NCBI GenBank assembly: GCA_000328365.1
Contig: KB297837.1
Coordinates: 194,680-258,679, forward strand
Length of the DNA stretch: 64,000 nt
From: Capitella teleta
Taxonomy: Eukaryota > Annelida > Polychaeta > Capitellidae
Reading direction: 5' to 3'
Position numbers and translations under genes: made by a program. Below the pieces are notes generated by a model. That model had not been told where the DNA came from. It was given only the letters and a program-made list of their open reading frames with translations, and made no database searches. Positions 1 through 13,063 of this stretch are shown in pieces. Position 1 is the first letter of the stretch; each line of letters starts with the position of its first letter.

Positions 1-2073
1 TTTTCAATGTGTCATATGCTTCTTTAATAATGGCGCGGTTATGTCGCTCATCGAAACATGCAAGCCACCAATCATGCAGTTCCAGCTCGCTTATTTCTCG
101 TCCTATTTCCAGGTGTGTTGACTAGTTTTCTAGTAACCCCATATCTTCCTGTGTGGCACAGCATCAATGCACGTCTGGAAGATTGGGCCTATGTATTTAA
201 GTTCACATGAGCATCAGTGCAGATACCAGTGCATATTGGTCCATTGAAGGCGATTCCAGTGAACCCACTTCGTTGTATTTGAAGAAATCGGCGAAACAGG
301 TGAATAGTCTACTGGAATACACTATTAGTTCACCGATGGAAGTACGAGAAAGTGCCTAACTGGTTCATCATGTTCCGGAATCGTGCCCAGATTTGAACCG
401 GGTGAAAAAAGTTTGATCTATCAAACTATCAAACAAAAGGCATTCAGATATTCAACTGAAGGGAATTTTATTGGTAAATACAGCAATAATAGTTATGACA
501 CATTATATGAGTCACAATTAAAATGAAAGAGTAAAATTATTCACATGGAAACACCACACCATGCACAATGGAACATATACATTTTTTAATGGACATGGAT
601 TCATTCTTTATTGCAATGCATTTCGCAGATGACGTATTCTAGTACATTTTATCAAGTATTCCCCAAACCCCAAAAAGTACATGTATAATTTTTTTACAAC
701 TTTGCAATGCAAAGAGAATTGTGAATCATAACGTTACCATGAAATGAAAATGCATCATATTCAACACAAGAATACAGAAATCGTAATTATGCTACAAAAA
801 AAAGATCTTTTAAAATCACTGGTGTTTGTTTTTCACTGTAAGCAGATACAGTGAAGCAGTCATGAGTTGGCGATGGAGAAAGCGACTAACTTACCAAACA
901 CTCACATAAGCGATAATTATCATTACATGTAACCGAGTTCCTAGGTTACTAGTATTACAAGGGACATTTTCAATGTTAAGTTGTTAACAGAAGTTGTTTT
1001 AGATTTTGAAAAAAAAAAAAAAAAAATAAAAAAATTACCGATAGACCCGAAAACTGCAGGAAATACACCAAAAGATAAAAATATATACAAACATTCATTC
1101 ACCAGATCGAATTATGGTCACGAAAATGCCCAGTCATATGGTCCTGAGTTAAAGAAATATTGAATACAATACATCTGTTACTTCATGAAGCCCTGCTCCA
1201 ATTATGAATATATTAACGGATTAGAGGCTCACCATATATATAGGTAGAGCAATGACTATAAGCAGAACTTTATTATAGAATTGTTTTTTTATCCAATTAT
1301 TTCGTTGTAACTGTCCCGAGGAAACACTGCCAGAACGCATGTACACAGTACATGTGACAGGCATTATATTGCAGGTGTGCTTTTAAAAGGTGAATGAATG
1401 AGAAAAAGTGCACAGCTAAAATAGAACAATGTAGACTACAGAAATAGCTACGGTAGAATTTGCATGAAATAAAAAGCTAACAGATGATTAAAAATTTAGA
1501 AACAAAAAGCATTAAACATTAAGATTGAAAAATATAACAAGCAAATTTAAGATCTACAACCTACTAAAACAATTGTATAAAATGTCAAAATAATTCACGA
1601 CAACATAATAAAAATATAAGAAACCAGTCTCAGAAATACCCACCATTATCGCACCAAAGAAATAAAAATCATTTCAGCAAAAAGTAAATATTCAAAACCA
1701 CCAAAAGGAACACCAAAAAATTGCGAGGTTTCACAGATCAAAAAAAAACAGATAAGAATCATAAACTCAGTCAATAGGGCGATAAACAGGGACAGTGTGA
1801 TTTTTTTTTTTCTCAATATATAATTTTCAGTCAACAGAACTTAAAATATTACCAACCAGTGGTAAAAATAAGAAAAGGGGAAAATATGCAGAAGAGGAAG
1901 TGTAACTCATACGAGGATATAACAAGGGAAGCACACGAAATAATCCGTGTGACGGATGTACTCTGTATGGAAACAGGCAGCCACAGTTTTTTATGAAATA
2001 GGGAGATCCTATTATGTTCACTTTTGCATTGGTTTCTGAGCATGAGAGCGAGAATGAGGGTCAGAGGTCGGTT
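1..2073. other. AT-rich DNA without a recognised gene
   Basis: No open frame here resembles a known protein, and no splice-linked set of exons could be built. The part nearest 2074 is probably the 3' untranslated and downstream region of the zinc-finger gene on the minus strand. A-runs occur near 1010-1027 and 1801-1812. Confidence 0.5.
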
Positions 2074-5000
2074 TTAATCCATGAAGCGAGAGCACGCTTT
2101 CTTCCATTTACACTGTGTACACCACATGTCGCGGTTCTCCATGCCGTACACTTTCCGGCATTTCTTCACTTCGCTGCGACTTTTCTTGTGAGACGAAATG
2201 CTGCGTGGTGATGACCCAGTGATGGAGTTGGGTTTGGAGAGGCGCTCAGCCGACTTTGTGATTCTCGACTGCGAGTAAAACAGCGTTAAAAAAGGTATGC
2301 TACCAAAGCAATTGGAGTATACCTGGTTATTCGACTGCCACGACGACACAGGAAATCCTGACGTGGAAGGGAAGCTGGCGGGGAAACCGTCAGATTCAGA
2401 GTTGTCGGACGAAGCCCATGGGATGCTCATAGGAGAGCTCTGCAAACAAATAATGCATCATCAGGGCACATTAGGTTTCAATGCAAACCTTTTTCGGATA
2501 ATCGTGGTCAGGGATGTGGCTGGGTGATGGTGGCAATTTCTCCTCTGCTGGGTCTTGGGATGATGTGTACATATCAGCGAACGTCCGTGTAACTGTGTCA
2601 ACACTGACTTCCTCCTCTGTATAGTAGAACTCTTCCTCGTGATCAGAACTATCGGAATCACTGGACACGGCTGGTTTTGGCTTGCCCCTGATGAAAAGGG
2701 TTCGTGTGAATGAAATCGACAGACATACAGAGAGACTTACTTCAGGTGCTCATTGCGAACATGGTGCTCCATCGCAGATCGTATGTTTGAGACTTTCTCA
2801 CATCCCGGCCAGGTACACTTGAAGACCATGCGAGTGGACATCTGAAAGCACAACAAATACAATGACCACTCAGTGCGCTTTAATGGTGCACTGACCCTCT
2901 TTCTCTTTGGCTGCAGATCTTCCTCTTCCTCTGAGCTAGAGTCCATGCTGAGGCCTTCGTCATTTGGCAGAGAGCCAAACACGGGTCCAGAAGGGGCGCT
3001 CTGGCTGAGGGAGAACTGGGGAGGGGAGGGTGATCCGGAGCTGCCCTTCATGCCCCACACACCACTGCTGCCGATGCTGGAGCCAGGCCCATTAGGACTG
3101 CTCCCTACCAAGAGGATGAGTGAAAACGGCGCTCCCATATACGCATGATAAATGAACTCACCTTTCTCAGTGAATATTCCCATGGGGAACACCGGAGACA
3201 CTGGGCTGCAGGAGAGGGTGGTCAGCACCATGGCGGCCGTCCTCTCATCCATGATGTTGTCATAGCTGTCCTCCTCATCCCTGCGTTTCGCTCCGTGATG
3301 AGGAGACATCTCCATCTCGGGAGATGGACTGGCCGAACCTTTGCTGCGTCTGAAAACAAACAAACATCCTTTAGAATTGCTTCTTTAGTTTTAACTTTAA
3401 TAATGAATTCACCAATCATAAGCTGGTTAATTGTACATATTCCGTCCATATGATATACTAGTATTCGGTTGCCCTGATGTTATTACATGGCAGAAGTGCA
3501 GCTAATACTATAATGCATTCATGAGTGGTGATGCCTGCATCCAGTGGATTCAAATATATAGGGGTAGTCTTAATTCAAAAAAAAAAAAAAAAAAAAAAAA
3601 TGATGAATTGAAAACTGTACGTGGTCAAAGTTCAACATTTAAAATGAACAGGGTAAAGGATTCACAAAATACACATCAATCTGTTCATGTATAAAACTAT
3701 ATACGGTATATAAATTATTTTATATTTGATAGAAAAGTAGCCTATATATAATTATGGGCTAAATGTATAGCATATAATTATGTGTGTGTGTCACTCAAGA
3801 TTCGATAAAACTGATAGGAAGGGGCACACGGGAGGCAATATTCAGATATCAATAATAAATAATAATAATCTTGGTTAAGTTATAAAGGCCTAATAGATAC
3901 ATGACGTATCTCGAATGATGGCAATTTATATAATCATTAGCATGTAATTTGCTTAAATGATTTTTATTTTATCCTTAATTTACAAGATCATCGTGTACTA
4001 CTACTACATGTACTATGATGAGGAACAGATCAGAAAAATCATAACGCATTCATAATCATAACGCATTTTTCTTAGGTGCATATGTACTCGGCAGTCAGCA
4101 CTCGGCACTGTCGCAGTGTAAGTATCTCTCGAGGCCCGTTTAGTGTTAAACAGTGTTTAGCTGTTTAGTGCCTACTCTATTCTTTCTTCTTTTCCTTCAG
4201 CGCACGCGCGTCGATCCCGCCGGGCCGTTTGGTCGTGCTTTGCTCGAGTACTAGTAGGCCTACTTTGAATTAACGCGCTCGTTGAATGATGCAGTTATGA
4301 TGAGTTATTGTATTGGTATTATTCTTTATAACTTTTAACCAGATTACTAGTAGCTACGATCCCTATATGAGAATGTTTGAATACATAGTTTCCTGAACAG
4401 AAAGTACGAAGTCCATCATGGATTAATTTAAAGTATGCCAAAGCATTAATATGGACTTATCATTGAAGTAGATAGGTAATCATTACATCACATCAGGTAA
4501 TAAGATAAAGCGAAACGATTCTGGATATAGGGGAACCTACATGTAACCGGAGCCGTAAAGTGGTAACAGCTTAAACAGGGCGATGCTCTACCGATATATA
4601 GCATGCCGCGAGAAATCAGTGAATGTATACTAACCAGTATCAGAATAGGCCCCTTAATACGGAACAGAACTTGAATGCATATTACATAATATCGTGATCT
4701 ACATAACTAACGATCGTGTACTAGCCTCAGTCGATTACGTTACATAATGACATGTGAGGAAACGGTGCTCACGGGCGCATGTCCATCAACGTTCAAACCC
4801 GAAACCCTAAATTGGGACCAAGTATTTTTCTTCTTGCACATTTGCGCAAGTGCGTAGTTCACCCTGCGGTGACGTCTTTTAACTTTTAAGTACACAAAGT
4901 TATGAGTACCGCGAGGCTTACGATATGTAAGTATCGATCGATAACTCCGTCCATTTACTACTATATACAGCGCATATACAATAGGCGAAACAGTTATATG

Positions 5001-6019
5001 TATATAGAGTAACCAGCTATGAAGCAATACATATAATATGCAAGGCCAAACCAGCTGAAAAGGCGCGGGCTAGATATAATAGGCGGCCGGCGTGCCCCGA
5101 TGAAAACCTTGGGCCCGAACATGAACCCACACAGCGCATGAAAGACAATCCTGGCAGCGCGCCAAAATAAGGCCGCAAGCTTCGATCACGTATGCGCGTA
5201 ACACGGTTATCCGTGTAATCTGCTTCGACGAAGCGCAGGTCAGCAGACCTTTGTAGCTGAGATCAACGAGAAAAACACCCTTAATAACCAGAAACCACTA
5301 ATTAAATAACCAATACCTAATTGCGTCGCCATTATCTCGCTGTGAAGGATTGAGCTTGGCATGCGTATGTATGCATACAACATCCCATATGTTACCAAGT
5401 TAGCTCTGCCTCTGAGCAGAGACGGGTATACCGGTGTTATTGCGTGGTTGTTACGTAACTATCACACTTGACACAGCTGAACAGACATGGAGTATCCATG
5501 TGATGTGAATTACCTTTGTTTAGGGGCTGGGATGGGCACATCGATGACATGAGACACGGTCCTCTTCTTGCCCGGTTCAGAGGGAGGATGAACGTCCGCC
5601 AGGCGGCTGTAGTCTTGGTCCCCTTGATCCTGGAGCCGCGCCGATCGCCGGCTTTCTAACACGCGCACTTCCTCGAGCCTCCTGTGGACGATGATGTCAT
5701 CCAATTCGATCTGGACGTCGTCGTCGTTCATCATTCGTACCACGCCCTTAACCTCTCGGCCCTGGTGGGTGATGAATACCTTCTGGCCCCGCTTCAGTGC
5801 AGTCGATGTGATGGTATGAAAGCCTGGTCCGATCAGGTCTACGTCCCTGAAGGTCTTGGTGGCACCATCTCCGTCGAAGATCACGGAATAAACTTCCTCG
5901 CCGTTGGGCCATGTCGACGTGGATTGGATCTGACCTGGATAAAATCGACCATCGCTCCATGGAGCGCACACACGGGTCCCGATGATTGACCGCTTCGCCA
6001 GACGACGTGAACTAAACAT
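2074..6019 (-). CDS. ZNF395/ZNF704/SLC2A4RG-family zinc-finger protein, seven exons
   Basis: Seven minus-strand exons join in phase: 6019-5514, 3349-3162, 3104-2896, 2841-2741, 2687-2489, 2439-2323 and 2268-2074, giving 504 residues. Exon 1 carries the tudor-like N-terminal domain (starts [17 protein letters not shown], with a [17 protein letters not shown] core). Exon 2 has the family motif [11 protein letters not shown]. Exon 4 encodes a C2H2 finger (CTWPGCEKV...HHVRNEH). Exon 5 has the acidic HEEEFYYTE motif. Exon 7 ends with the diagnostic [16 protein letters not shown] and a [10 protein letters not shown] cysteine tail. Human relatives are DNA-binding transcription regulators (GLUT4 enhancer factor, Huntington disease gene regulatory-region binding proteins), so a nuclear role is inferred. 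All splice sites are GT-AG. Intron 1 is 2.2 kb, while the other five are 49-57 nt. The start is the first Met of the conserved N-terminus. It looks like the single pro-orthologue of the vertebrate trio, but a phylogeny is needed to say so. Confidence 0.9.
3350..5513 (-). other. First intron of the ZNF395/704-like gene
   Basis: This 2.16 kb intron has a GTAATT donor at its upstream end and a pyrimidine-rich acceptor ending in TTTTCAG. It contains a 23-base A-run near 3578-3600 and no recognisable coding or mobile sequence. It is about 40 times longer than any other intron of the gene, so it is the natural place for intronic regulatory elements. That last point is inference. Confidence 0.75.
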
Positions 6020-7429
6020 CGCGCTAAAAAAGCACTCACAAAGGATGACGAGATATCCTCCTCTAATGTGGTATACAAATGGTACGAGTCAATGAGGAAT
6101 CTATCGAGATTTCCTGGCTTGAATATGAGCGGTATGCGGCGAACTCAATCAGCTGTTCTCAGCCGGGTTTGTTTTGGTTCTAGGTGGAAGGCGGGGCATA
6201 AATACGCCACGTGACGCAATCTTCGTCCTCTGATTGGCTGCTATATAGGTCAGGTCCACGCTGATTGGCTGCACGGTTGTCAACATCAAAAATCTATAAA
6301 TAGCCACCGGTTTACAGGTTGTGTTTTTCACCGAAAATTGAATAGTAGTCGGCAGAAATCCACAAAATTTTCTCAAGACATCTACACAAACATAAAATAC
6401 AACATATGGGTCGGTTCTGATGTCTGAAATCGGCCGGGTTACAGAGAAGTTCCTGAAACGTAGTTGCCTTTGGACCCCTTTTCAGCTGTCAATCATCCAA
6501 TGTCATCAATAGGCTGTTTATGTGGAGTTGGATTTTCGGAGCTACTCCCACAGTAAAATAATATGTCTTGTAGCAAGTATGTCGTAATTTTAATGTATAT
6601 AACGCCAAACGATCATTACATTCAGAACAATATTTGTGTTGTATAAATTTGGACTATCAATGCCTAAAATGGCTTTAAAGAGTCGTGGTGTCGATAAAAT
6701 TATCTGACTCCGGGGAGTAAAGTTGATAGAGAGAACGGCATTGCTATGAAGGTGACCTAATTTAAGAGAAACTTTTCCGTAAGAGGGCGCCACACTGATC
6801 CTGCCATGTTGGATGGAAAAATTTCGCTTTTGCCAACCTATTCGGGCTTCCTCACATTAATTGTATCTGTCTGTTGTATCATAGTGTCAGAATGTACCGA
6901 CACGGATGAAGGTAACCGTTATATGCATGTGCATGCGTCTAGTCTACCTTTATTCGCAATTTATCTGATTTATAGACGACTGTGAGCGATAATAGGATTT
7001 CTTTAGGTGCTGAATTTAAGCGTAGGCCTACCGCCAAGCTGACACACAACAGCGAGACAGGGAAGTAGTTCAAGTACCTAGACCTCGCCCGATTCATCTG
7101 TGCTAGCGTAGGCCTATCGCTAAATCATGTAAATCGAAACTGCCTGACAATATTACTATAACCACGAATAACTAGATATCTCACTTGATCTGCAATAACG
7201 TTCCTTAGTTACTAGTTAGTCAGTGAGTTACTCAGTTAGTGCCACTGCGTGACTGCCTGACAACGAAAAAATAACAATCCTCGAATAAAGGATGACATTT
7301 CTTACAGTGAGAATTGAGTGCTGCGAAAAATACCCTTTTCCGGTTGAAAAACAACAAAGCTATTTTCGGTGTTTGCCTTCGATAGATGTGCATACATTCA
7401 GCAAACTTCTCCAATTTCTCTTCTTCCTC
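6020..7429. other. Upstream region of the zinc-finger gene; no gene seen
   Basis: This region probably holds the promoter and 5' untranslated region of the minus-strand zinc-finger gene. Repeated CCTCTGATTGGCTGC/GCTGATTGGCTGC boxes at about 6227-6275 carry inverted CCAAT motifs (ATTGG). They lie 210-260 bp upstream of the start codon, a typical promoter spacing. No TATA box was assigned. The rest shows no coding features. Confidence 0.45.
6227..6275 (-). promoter_or_regulatory. Paired CCAAT-type boxes upstream of the zinc-finger gene
   Basis: Two GATTGGCTGC words lie about 30 bp apart. Read on the minus strand, the coding direction, they give GCAGCCAATC, a good CCAAT-box (NF-Y) match, 210-260 bp before the start codon at 6019. 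NF-Y boxes are often paired in promoters. Function here is inferred from motif and position only. Confidence 0.4.
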
Positions 7430-7695
7430 CTTTTGGAGATCCTGCAACCGCCTATGAACTGTTGTCAGTGGCTCATGCCAACTAAAGCTGATGGCTAAGC
7501 AGCATACTAGACTATCGTAGTCTGCAAGTGCGTGAAGTAACACCGGCAGAGATGAACTTGGCACAAGCGTCTTTGGTGAGATGCTGGCGTATCTGACGGA
7601 TGCAATGGAGGTGGAAGTACGCAGCCTTGGAAGCAGCACCAATGTGCTGATCCATGGAGAGCTTCTGGTTGAGCACAAGTTTACTGTATATGAGG
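7430..7695 (-). mobile_element. LINE (CR1/L2-like) reverse-transcriptase C-terminal fragment
   Basis: Minus-strand translation gives NQKLSMDQHIGAASKAAYF, IRQIRQHLTKDACAKFISAG, then VTSR and, after a frame change, DYDSLVCCL. This is the conserved segment just after the catalytic domain of CR1/L2-type non-LTR reverse transcriptases (typically LSMxxHI..CRSCYFHLRNI..IRKYLT..A..LVHA.VTSRLDYCN). Only about 80 codons survive, with frame changes, so it is a dead fragment. It abuts the RNase H end of the BEL fossil, so one element probably truncated or was inserted into the other. Confidence 0.7.
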
Positions 7696-10010
7696 GCATT
7701 ATTCCTCTTGAACCAAGATCTGCTGAGTTGACTGCAGTCTATGGTGCATGTTGCCAGTGCTCTACATTAGTGATCTCTTGGATGATTGACAACCTGTTTG
7801 CCACAAACACTTTGAATGTTTTGTTTCATACTTGCGATGTATCTAAGCACCGCCATAGAATCCGTCCACATCACAATAGCATCGATGTCAAGATCAATTT
7901 TTTGTTTGATGAACAGGGTGACTTTCGCACCTAGAGTCACGAGTGGCTGCTCTCAGCTCGAGTCTGGGAATGGAGACAGTCTTGAGGGGGGCGAGCCTGG
8001 CTTTTCCCATGATGAAGGAGATGCGAATGTTTTCATTTGCATCAATGAGTCAAAGGTAAGCAACGACAGAGTATCCCACTTCTGACGCATCACAAAGTAC
8101 ATGAAGTTGAGTTTCCTGGACTTCGTCAAACTCTTTGGGCTTGAAACAGTGCGACACCAAAAGTTGCGTCATCATTGGGAGTCCAGCTCTCCATTCTTCC
8201 CATCGTTTCAGGACATCATCAGGTAGGTTCTCATCCCACGACCACTTGAGTGCGCAGAACTTCTGCAAGATCTTTTTTGCCGAGAAAAGAACCGGCGCAG
8301 CGAAACCACATGTGTCGTATAGACTTGACACGTTCGACAGGATGCCCCTTCTAATGAGTAGTTTCTTCTGCCCTGGGATTCTGAAGTTGAAGACGTCTTC
8401 CTCTGTGTTCCACAAGATTCCTAGAGCTTGTTCTGTTAGTAGCTTCTCAACGTCCAGATCCTTAAAGGTCTTCGCTCTTTCACCTGCTGGGATGGCCTCC
8501 ACAACTTGCCTGTTGTTACTGATCCATTTGCAATCGAATACCACTCTTAACTTCTTTTTTTGAGGATGGATGACTGCATGATGAGTCACATACCATCTTG
8601 CTCTTTGATCATCATCATCCGAGGCGACAGTAAAGCCATCCTCAATGTAGGAGTTTATCTTCTGTCTGTACCGCTCTTCCATCTTGGGGTTGCGCTTTAA
8701 CTTATTTCTTAACTGATTGAGGCGTTGCTCGGCAACCACCTTGTTGCTGACGAGTGGAGGAGGTTCTGTTCTCCATGGTAGACGAATGTTCCAGTGACCC
8801 TCTTCATCTAGATAGGCTATTTCTTCCATGATAGCCAGAGCTTTCTTATCTTCCACTGACATGGCTCCCTACGATTGTTGGTGGAAATCTGTTTTCCAGA
8901 TACGGGCCATCTGATCTTCTAGTTCCTGTTGTCCTTCTATGAAGTTTACTGTAGCATCAGTATCGTTGCTTTCCGATTCTTTGTCCATTGGACCACTGAC
9001 TGTCCAGCCCAGTGGATAAAGAACTCCATATGGGTCACCCAGTTCTCCCTGTCTGGTTTCCATGACTGAAGCTATCTGGATTGTCAGCGCCGATGAGAAG
9101 CTGGATTTCATCTGGTGGAGCATTTGGGAATTTCAAATCCCTCAAGTGCTCCCACTTGTCAGCAACCTTCTGGTTGGGTGCACATGGCAGCTTTTCCATT
9201 GAATACACTTTGGGCAGGAAGATCGACTCTTAGGGCTTGCATGGATTCGTCACACTCAAACTGACGTAGAAGGTCATCGTTTTTCTTGATCCAGTCACCG
9301 TATTCATTTTGAGAGATGACAGCTTGCCCTTGATCCCTAAATTCTCTAACATGGACTTTGTGCATAGGGTGACATTAGAACATTGGTCTAATAGTGCATA
9401 CACTTCCATGGATCGTTCTGCACAAGAAACGATTACCCTGAGCACTTGCAAGGATATGGACGATGATTCCTTGGTTGTATGCGAGGTTGAACTTTCTGTC
9501 TCCGAATCTGGAGAACTTGGGTTGGGATTCTTCAATGTTGAGTATCCAGTCTTGGATTTCTCATCTGTTTCTTCAGACGTGATGAGGTGAAGTAGTTTTG
9601 AATGCTTTGTCTTACACTCCCGGCAGTAGGATTCCCTAAGACATATTCTGGAGGAATGGCCGGGTGAAAGACAGTTGAAGCAGAGCCGATGTTTCTTCAC
9701 TAGTTCACTTCAGTCCATCTCTGTTCGACTGTCAACTTCTGAAATCGTGGGCAGAGATAGAGCTGATGGTCACCACTACACATAACGCAACGTTCCTGCT
9801 TGCTGGCTGTTGCTGCTTTCCTGATCTCTTTCTGATCATTCTGTTGGTTGTAGGACACCAGAGCCATCTTCGACTGGCTTGATGTCTTTATGTCCGAGGC
9901 TTTCGAAGATCTGAACGCGATTTCAATGACGGAGCACGAACATTACTTGCAGCGCGCACAAGATCATTGTTTGCGGCGAGCTTAGCAGTGGTTAATGAAT
10001 CAGCTTTAGG
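7696..10010 (-). mobile_element. BEL/Pao LTR retrotransposon fossil (gag to RNase H)
   Basis: A minus-strand fossil of the BEL/Pao superfamily. In element order it shows a gag zinc-knuckle region (about 9840-9590, CFNCLSPGHSSRIC and CRECKTKHS), an aspartic-protease region (about 9590-9160), a reverse transcriptase (about 8870-8100, with WYVTHHAVIHP and LRVVFDCKW) and an RNase H portion (about 8100-7700). No LTRs were recognised at either end. It is broken, with several breaks, and is truncated at the RNase H side next to a LINE fragment. The reading is still easily recognised, which suggests moderate rather than great age. Confidence 0.88.
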
Positions 10011-10078
10011 CATCTGATTTCCTCTTCGTCTTGAGAGCAACAAGGCGCATGAGATGATATAGATAAATTGAGGGGCAC

Positions 10079-11290
10079 TTGGGCATGCACAACTTTTAAA
10101 CGAGCAGTTTCTCCTCCATTGTACCCAATGGCTGCTTCATAGGTGGCCAATTCCAGTCGTCGGCGACCCACAAAGGTCGTCTTCGGGCACCTATCCCAAA
10201 TGAGGTTGTGAAAGGACTCATTGGTGTTTTGACTGCCTCCGTGCAGGCACTTGTTGAGGAGTTCATCAGAGGAGAGGGCCTCAAACACTTCATTGCAGTC
10301 AAGACATAGTCAGGTAAGCAATTTTTCACTTGATTGTCATTTTGGCAGGGCACCACTCCCCGCAGCCCTGGTGCCTGGTGCCCAGATTGCCCAGATGGCC
10401 TTCTTCATTCCATTAAGGTCTCCAGGATGAGCACCACCGTAGTGACCTTGAATCCGCTAGATGGCTTTCTGGATCAACTTGTCAGCTCCACCGATTCCTT
10501 TCACGGACTTCCCAGCATGTTTGAAGGATATCGATTTCAGCTGTGACACTTTGTCCATAAGTCTTTTTCCCCATTCTTTTTTGCACGTGTCCACAGCATT
10601 CCAGTTTGTTGTCTCCATCACCCAAGTAGTTTATATAGTCGAGTTTTTTCTCGGCACGGGAGCGTCTGAAGATGGCTTTCATGCCGGCCGGTTCCATAGA
10701 TCCAGCAGAGCCGTCATGGTTCTTTTCACACTTGTGAGACCTGGACCACTCTGCAAACTTCTCCTCCGACAGCCTCTTCTTCTGTGTTGCACAGGCGTTG
10801 CAATAGTTGGGACATGATCTTGACGTCGATGACCTTGCTGTTGGAGCCGTCCACAGTGATGACAGTAGCCACCCCATTCTTTCAGACAAAGCCTCTTCGT
10901 AGCCAAGTGCCATCACAGGACACGGTAGCTTTCTTGCCACTCTTTCTCTTCAGGTCAACAGCATAATAAGTTACACAGATCTTGAGCTTTGTTTTCGTGA
11001 ACCGGTACCTTCATGTTGGCAATAGCAACTGTCTTGGTAGCATCATGAATGGCTGTAACGTGCCGATTCCAAGAAGAGGTGCTCATGGGTTGCGGCATGT
11101 TCATGGAAGCAAGGAAGCGAGTGGCACCTGCTTGGTTTTTCCCAATGGAAGTCATCGCCAAGACAAATCTTCTGTTGACTTCAGACACTTGTTTGTGCTT
11201 TCTGGACATCATCAAGGACTTCTTGAACTCCGTGCATTCTAAAGGAAAAGTAATCCGGTAAAGCCTGAATATTAATCTCAATTAACCCAC
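10079..11290 (-). mobile_element. Mutator-like (MULE) transposase remnant
   Basis: Minus-strand frames read, in order, VNRRFVLAMTSIGKNQAGA and MNMPQPMSTSSWNRHVTAIH (11281-10955), then VSCDGTWLRRGFV, then KNHDGSAGSMEPAGM, INYLGDGDNK and LECCGHVQKRMG, then GGAHPGDLNGMKKAIW, then LLNKCLHGGSQNTNESFHNL and IWDRCPKTTFVGRRRLE. This order matches the large animal family of Mutator-like transposases (the SCDGTWQRRG...HKGSAGxME...YLGDGDSK...NESFNNLIW pattern). The acidic residues of SCDGTW and GDGD are probably catalytic. At least three frame changes or stops interrupt it, so it is a pseudogene. No terminal inverted repeats were found. The homology stops abruptly at 10079, next to BEL gag sequence. Confidence 0.8.
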
Positions 11291-12120
11291 CGTAATGCTG
11301 CCTGTCATAGTGAATTTCCGCACAAGTCAGTGTATTGTCTTCTCTGAGGGTGGGTCAATCTCAAATTCAGCTTCTCAAGCAAATTTTACTCTCCTGGCAC
11401 TCGCCAACTTAAAATACGAATGAAAATCTGATTAATAGTGATGTACAGGGATGTTGACTAATAGTAGTAAAAGAGACAATAGGTTGGTATGGACGCAGTA
11501 TTAATTTGTGAGAAGGATGGTCATTCCACGTACTGTAAATTATTGAATAATAAATGATACAAATATATAGACTTACATTACTGGCGATCGGAGGGGAAAA
11601 AGATGAATTACAGAATGAGTGAATATAAATCAGATGTAGCACAAAGCCAAACAAAACGAATTATGAACTGACCAAATTATGAGAAAGCACAAAAATAGAC
11701 TAGAACCGCTCTGAGACAATCAGTTGCTCGTGGTGTAATCAATGGATGAGATATATGCATAGACTAATTACGTATAGACGCGTCACAGCGCTTTAACGCT
11801 GGTCACTCACACAGCACGCCCGGCGGGGGGTTTCTCCTCGGTCAGTGAGCTCGCTGTGCGTGGCGAGCGCATTGAAAGCCCGTGGACAACAGCTGCTGTT
11901 TAGCTGAATCAGTGAATGCAGGTGCTAAACTTACGGCTAAAGCAGCTTTAAGGAGTTTTTTCATTATTATTCAATAGTGACTTCACATCATGTTTCCAAT
12001 TACATACTTAATGCCAATCAATGTAAGACTTATAATAGCATATACGCATGCTACTAAATAGCTAAAATACTAGTGAGAGAGGAGAGAGAAATCAAAGGAT
12101 TTGTGCAACGTTATAATCTT
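11291..12120. other. Spacer between MULE and P-element remnants
   Basis: AT-rich DNA with no recognised coding sequence. A more GC-rich patch lies at about 11780-11910. Terminal repeats of either neighbouring DNA transposon were looked for by eye and not found. Confidence 0.4.
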
Positions 12121-12129
12121 TATTGAGCA

Positions 12130-13063
12130 TCCTCACATTCTTTCCAAGATAATAGCACGCAGGCTTCTCTTGCCTTTAGGCATTTCAGCGAGATTGGTAT
12201 TTATGAAATGAACAATGTACATGACATGCATTTTGATGAAGATTTGAACGAGTTTGAGAACATGAAAATGAGGGCATGACATAGGGGGCATCAAAGAGGG
12301 ATGATGAGATTCCATAATCGAATTGCAAAGTTTGTTGCAAATTCCAGGCATGTGTAAAATATGTAAGACATTCGCTTGAACAATATTCTCACAATACAAA
12401 ATCAAATTCAGAAGCCTCTGACTTGGCATCCTAAGAGACCCATGGGCACTCACATCGCACCGGTAGGCTTTCGCCGCCATCAACACCATTGAATCCGGAA
12501 CATGGTCCTCAGCCGCACCTAAAAGGGCCGCCTCACACTGTGAGCAGGAGTGAGCCCGCAAAAAACGATATGCCACATAACCAGCGATGTACAGAAGCAC
12601 ATTGCCCTGTGCCTCCTTGGGATCAAGTGCCTCTATATGTTCATTCAACACCAATGATTCCCCAACAGACTCATCAGAACGGACCGGAGGATCTTCAGGA
12701 CGGGGAGCAACATTCAACACATTAAACAGAACAGCTGCAGAATCATCCTCACATTTTGAGAGTACTGAATTAGAAATGCAGGCTCTCAATAGGAGCTTGT
12801 AACGCTGTTGGAAATCCTGCACACTGGGATACATATTGAACGATCCTTTGCCCCGGATTTTGCTACACCAGTTCTCCAACACATCCTGGCTGACTTTCCG
12901 TGTGCAGAGATACTTACTCTATACCGTCAATGGATTCCACATCTTCCCACAATGCAAGGAGAGCCTTGATGCTGACGCGCCAACCATTGATGCAAGGAGG
13001 CTGAACTTTCACCCCAACAACCTTAATGGAACCCAGCAAATCCAGACACTCTTCAAGGAACCA
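12130..13063 (-). mobile_element. P-element/THAP9-like transposase, C-terminal part
   Basis: Minus-strand translation reads INGWRVSIKALLALWEDVES, then YLCTRKVSQDVLENWCSKIR, GKGSFNMYPSV, and later VLLYIAGYVAYRFLRAHSC with SQCEAALLG. This matches the C-terminal half of P-element and THAP9-like transposases (LxxLWxxL, LTxxLNQDxLENxFxxIR, YIAGYVAxK...C..C). The THAP zinc finger and the N-terminal catalytic part are absent. One frame change sits between the WEDVES and YLCTRK blocks, near 12930, so the copy is not functional as seen. The long uninterrupted frame at 12882-12133 suggests fairly recent decay. It may alternatively be a domesticated THAP9-like exon, but the frame change and transposon neighbours argue against that. 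Confidence 0.75.
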
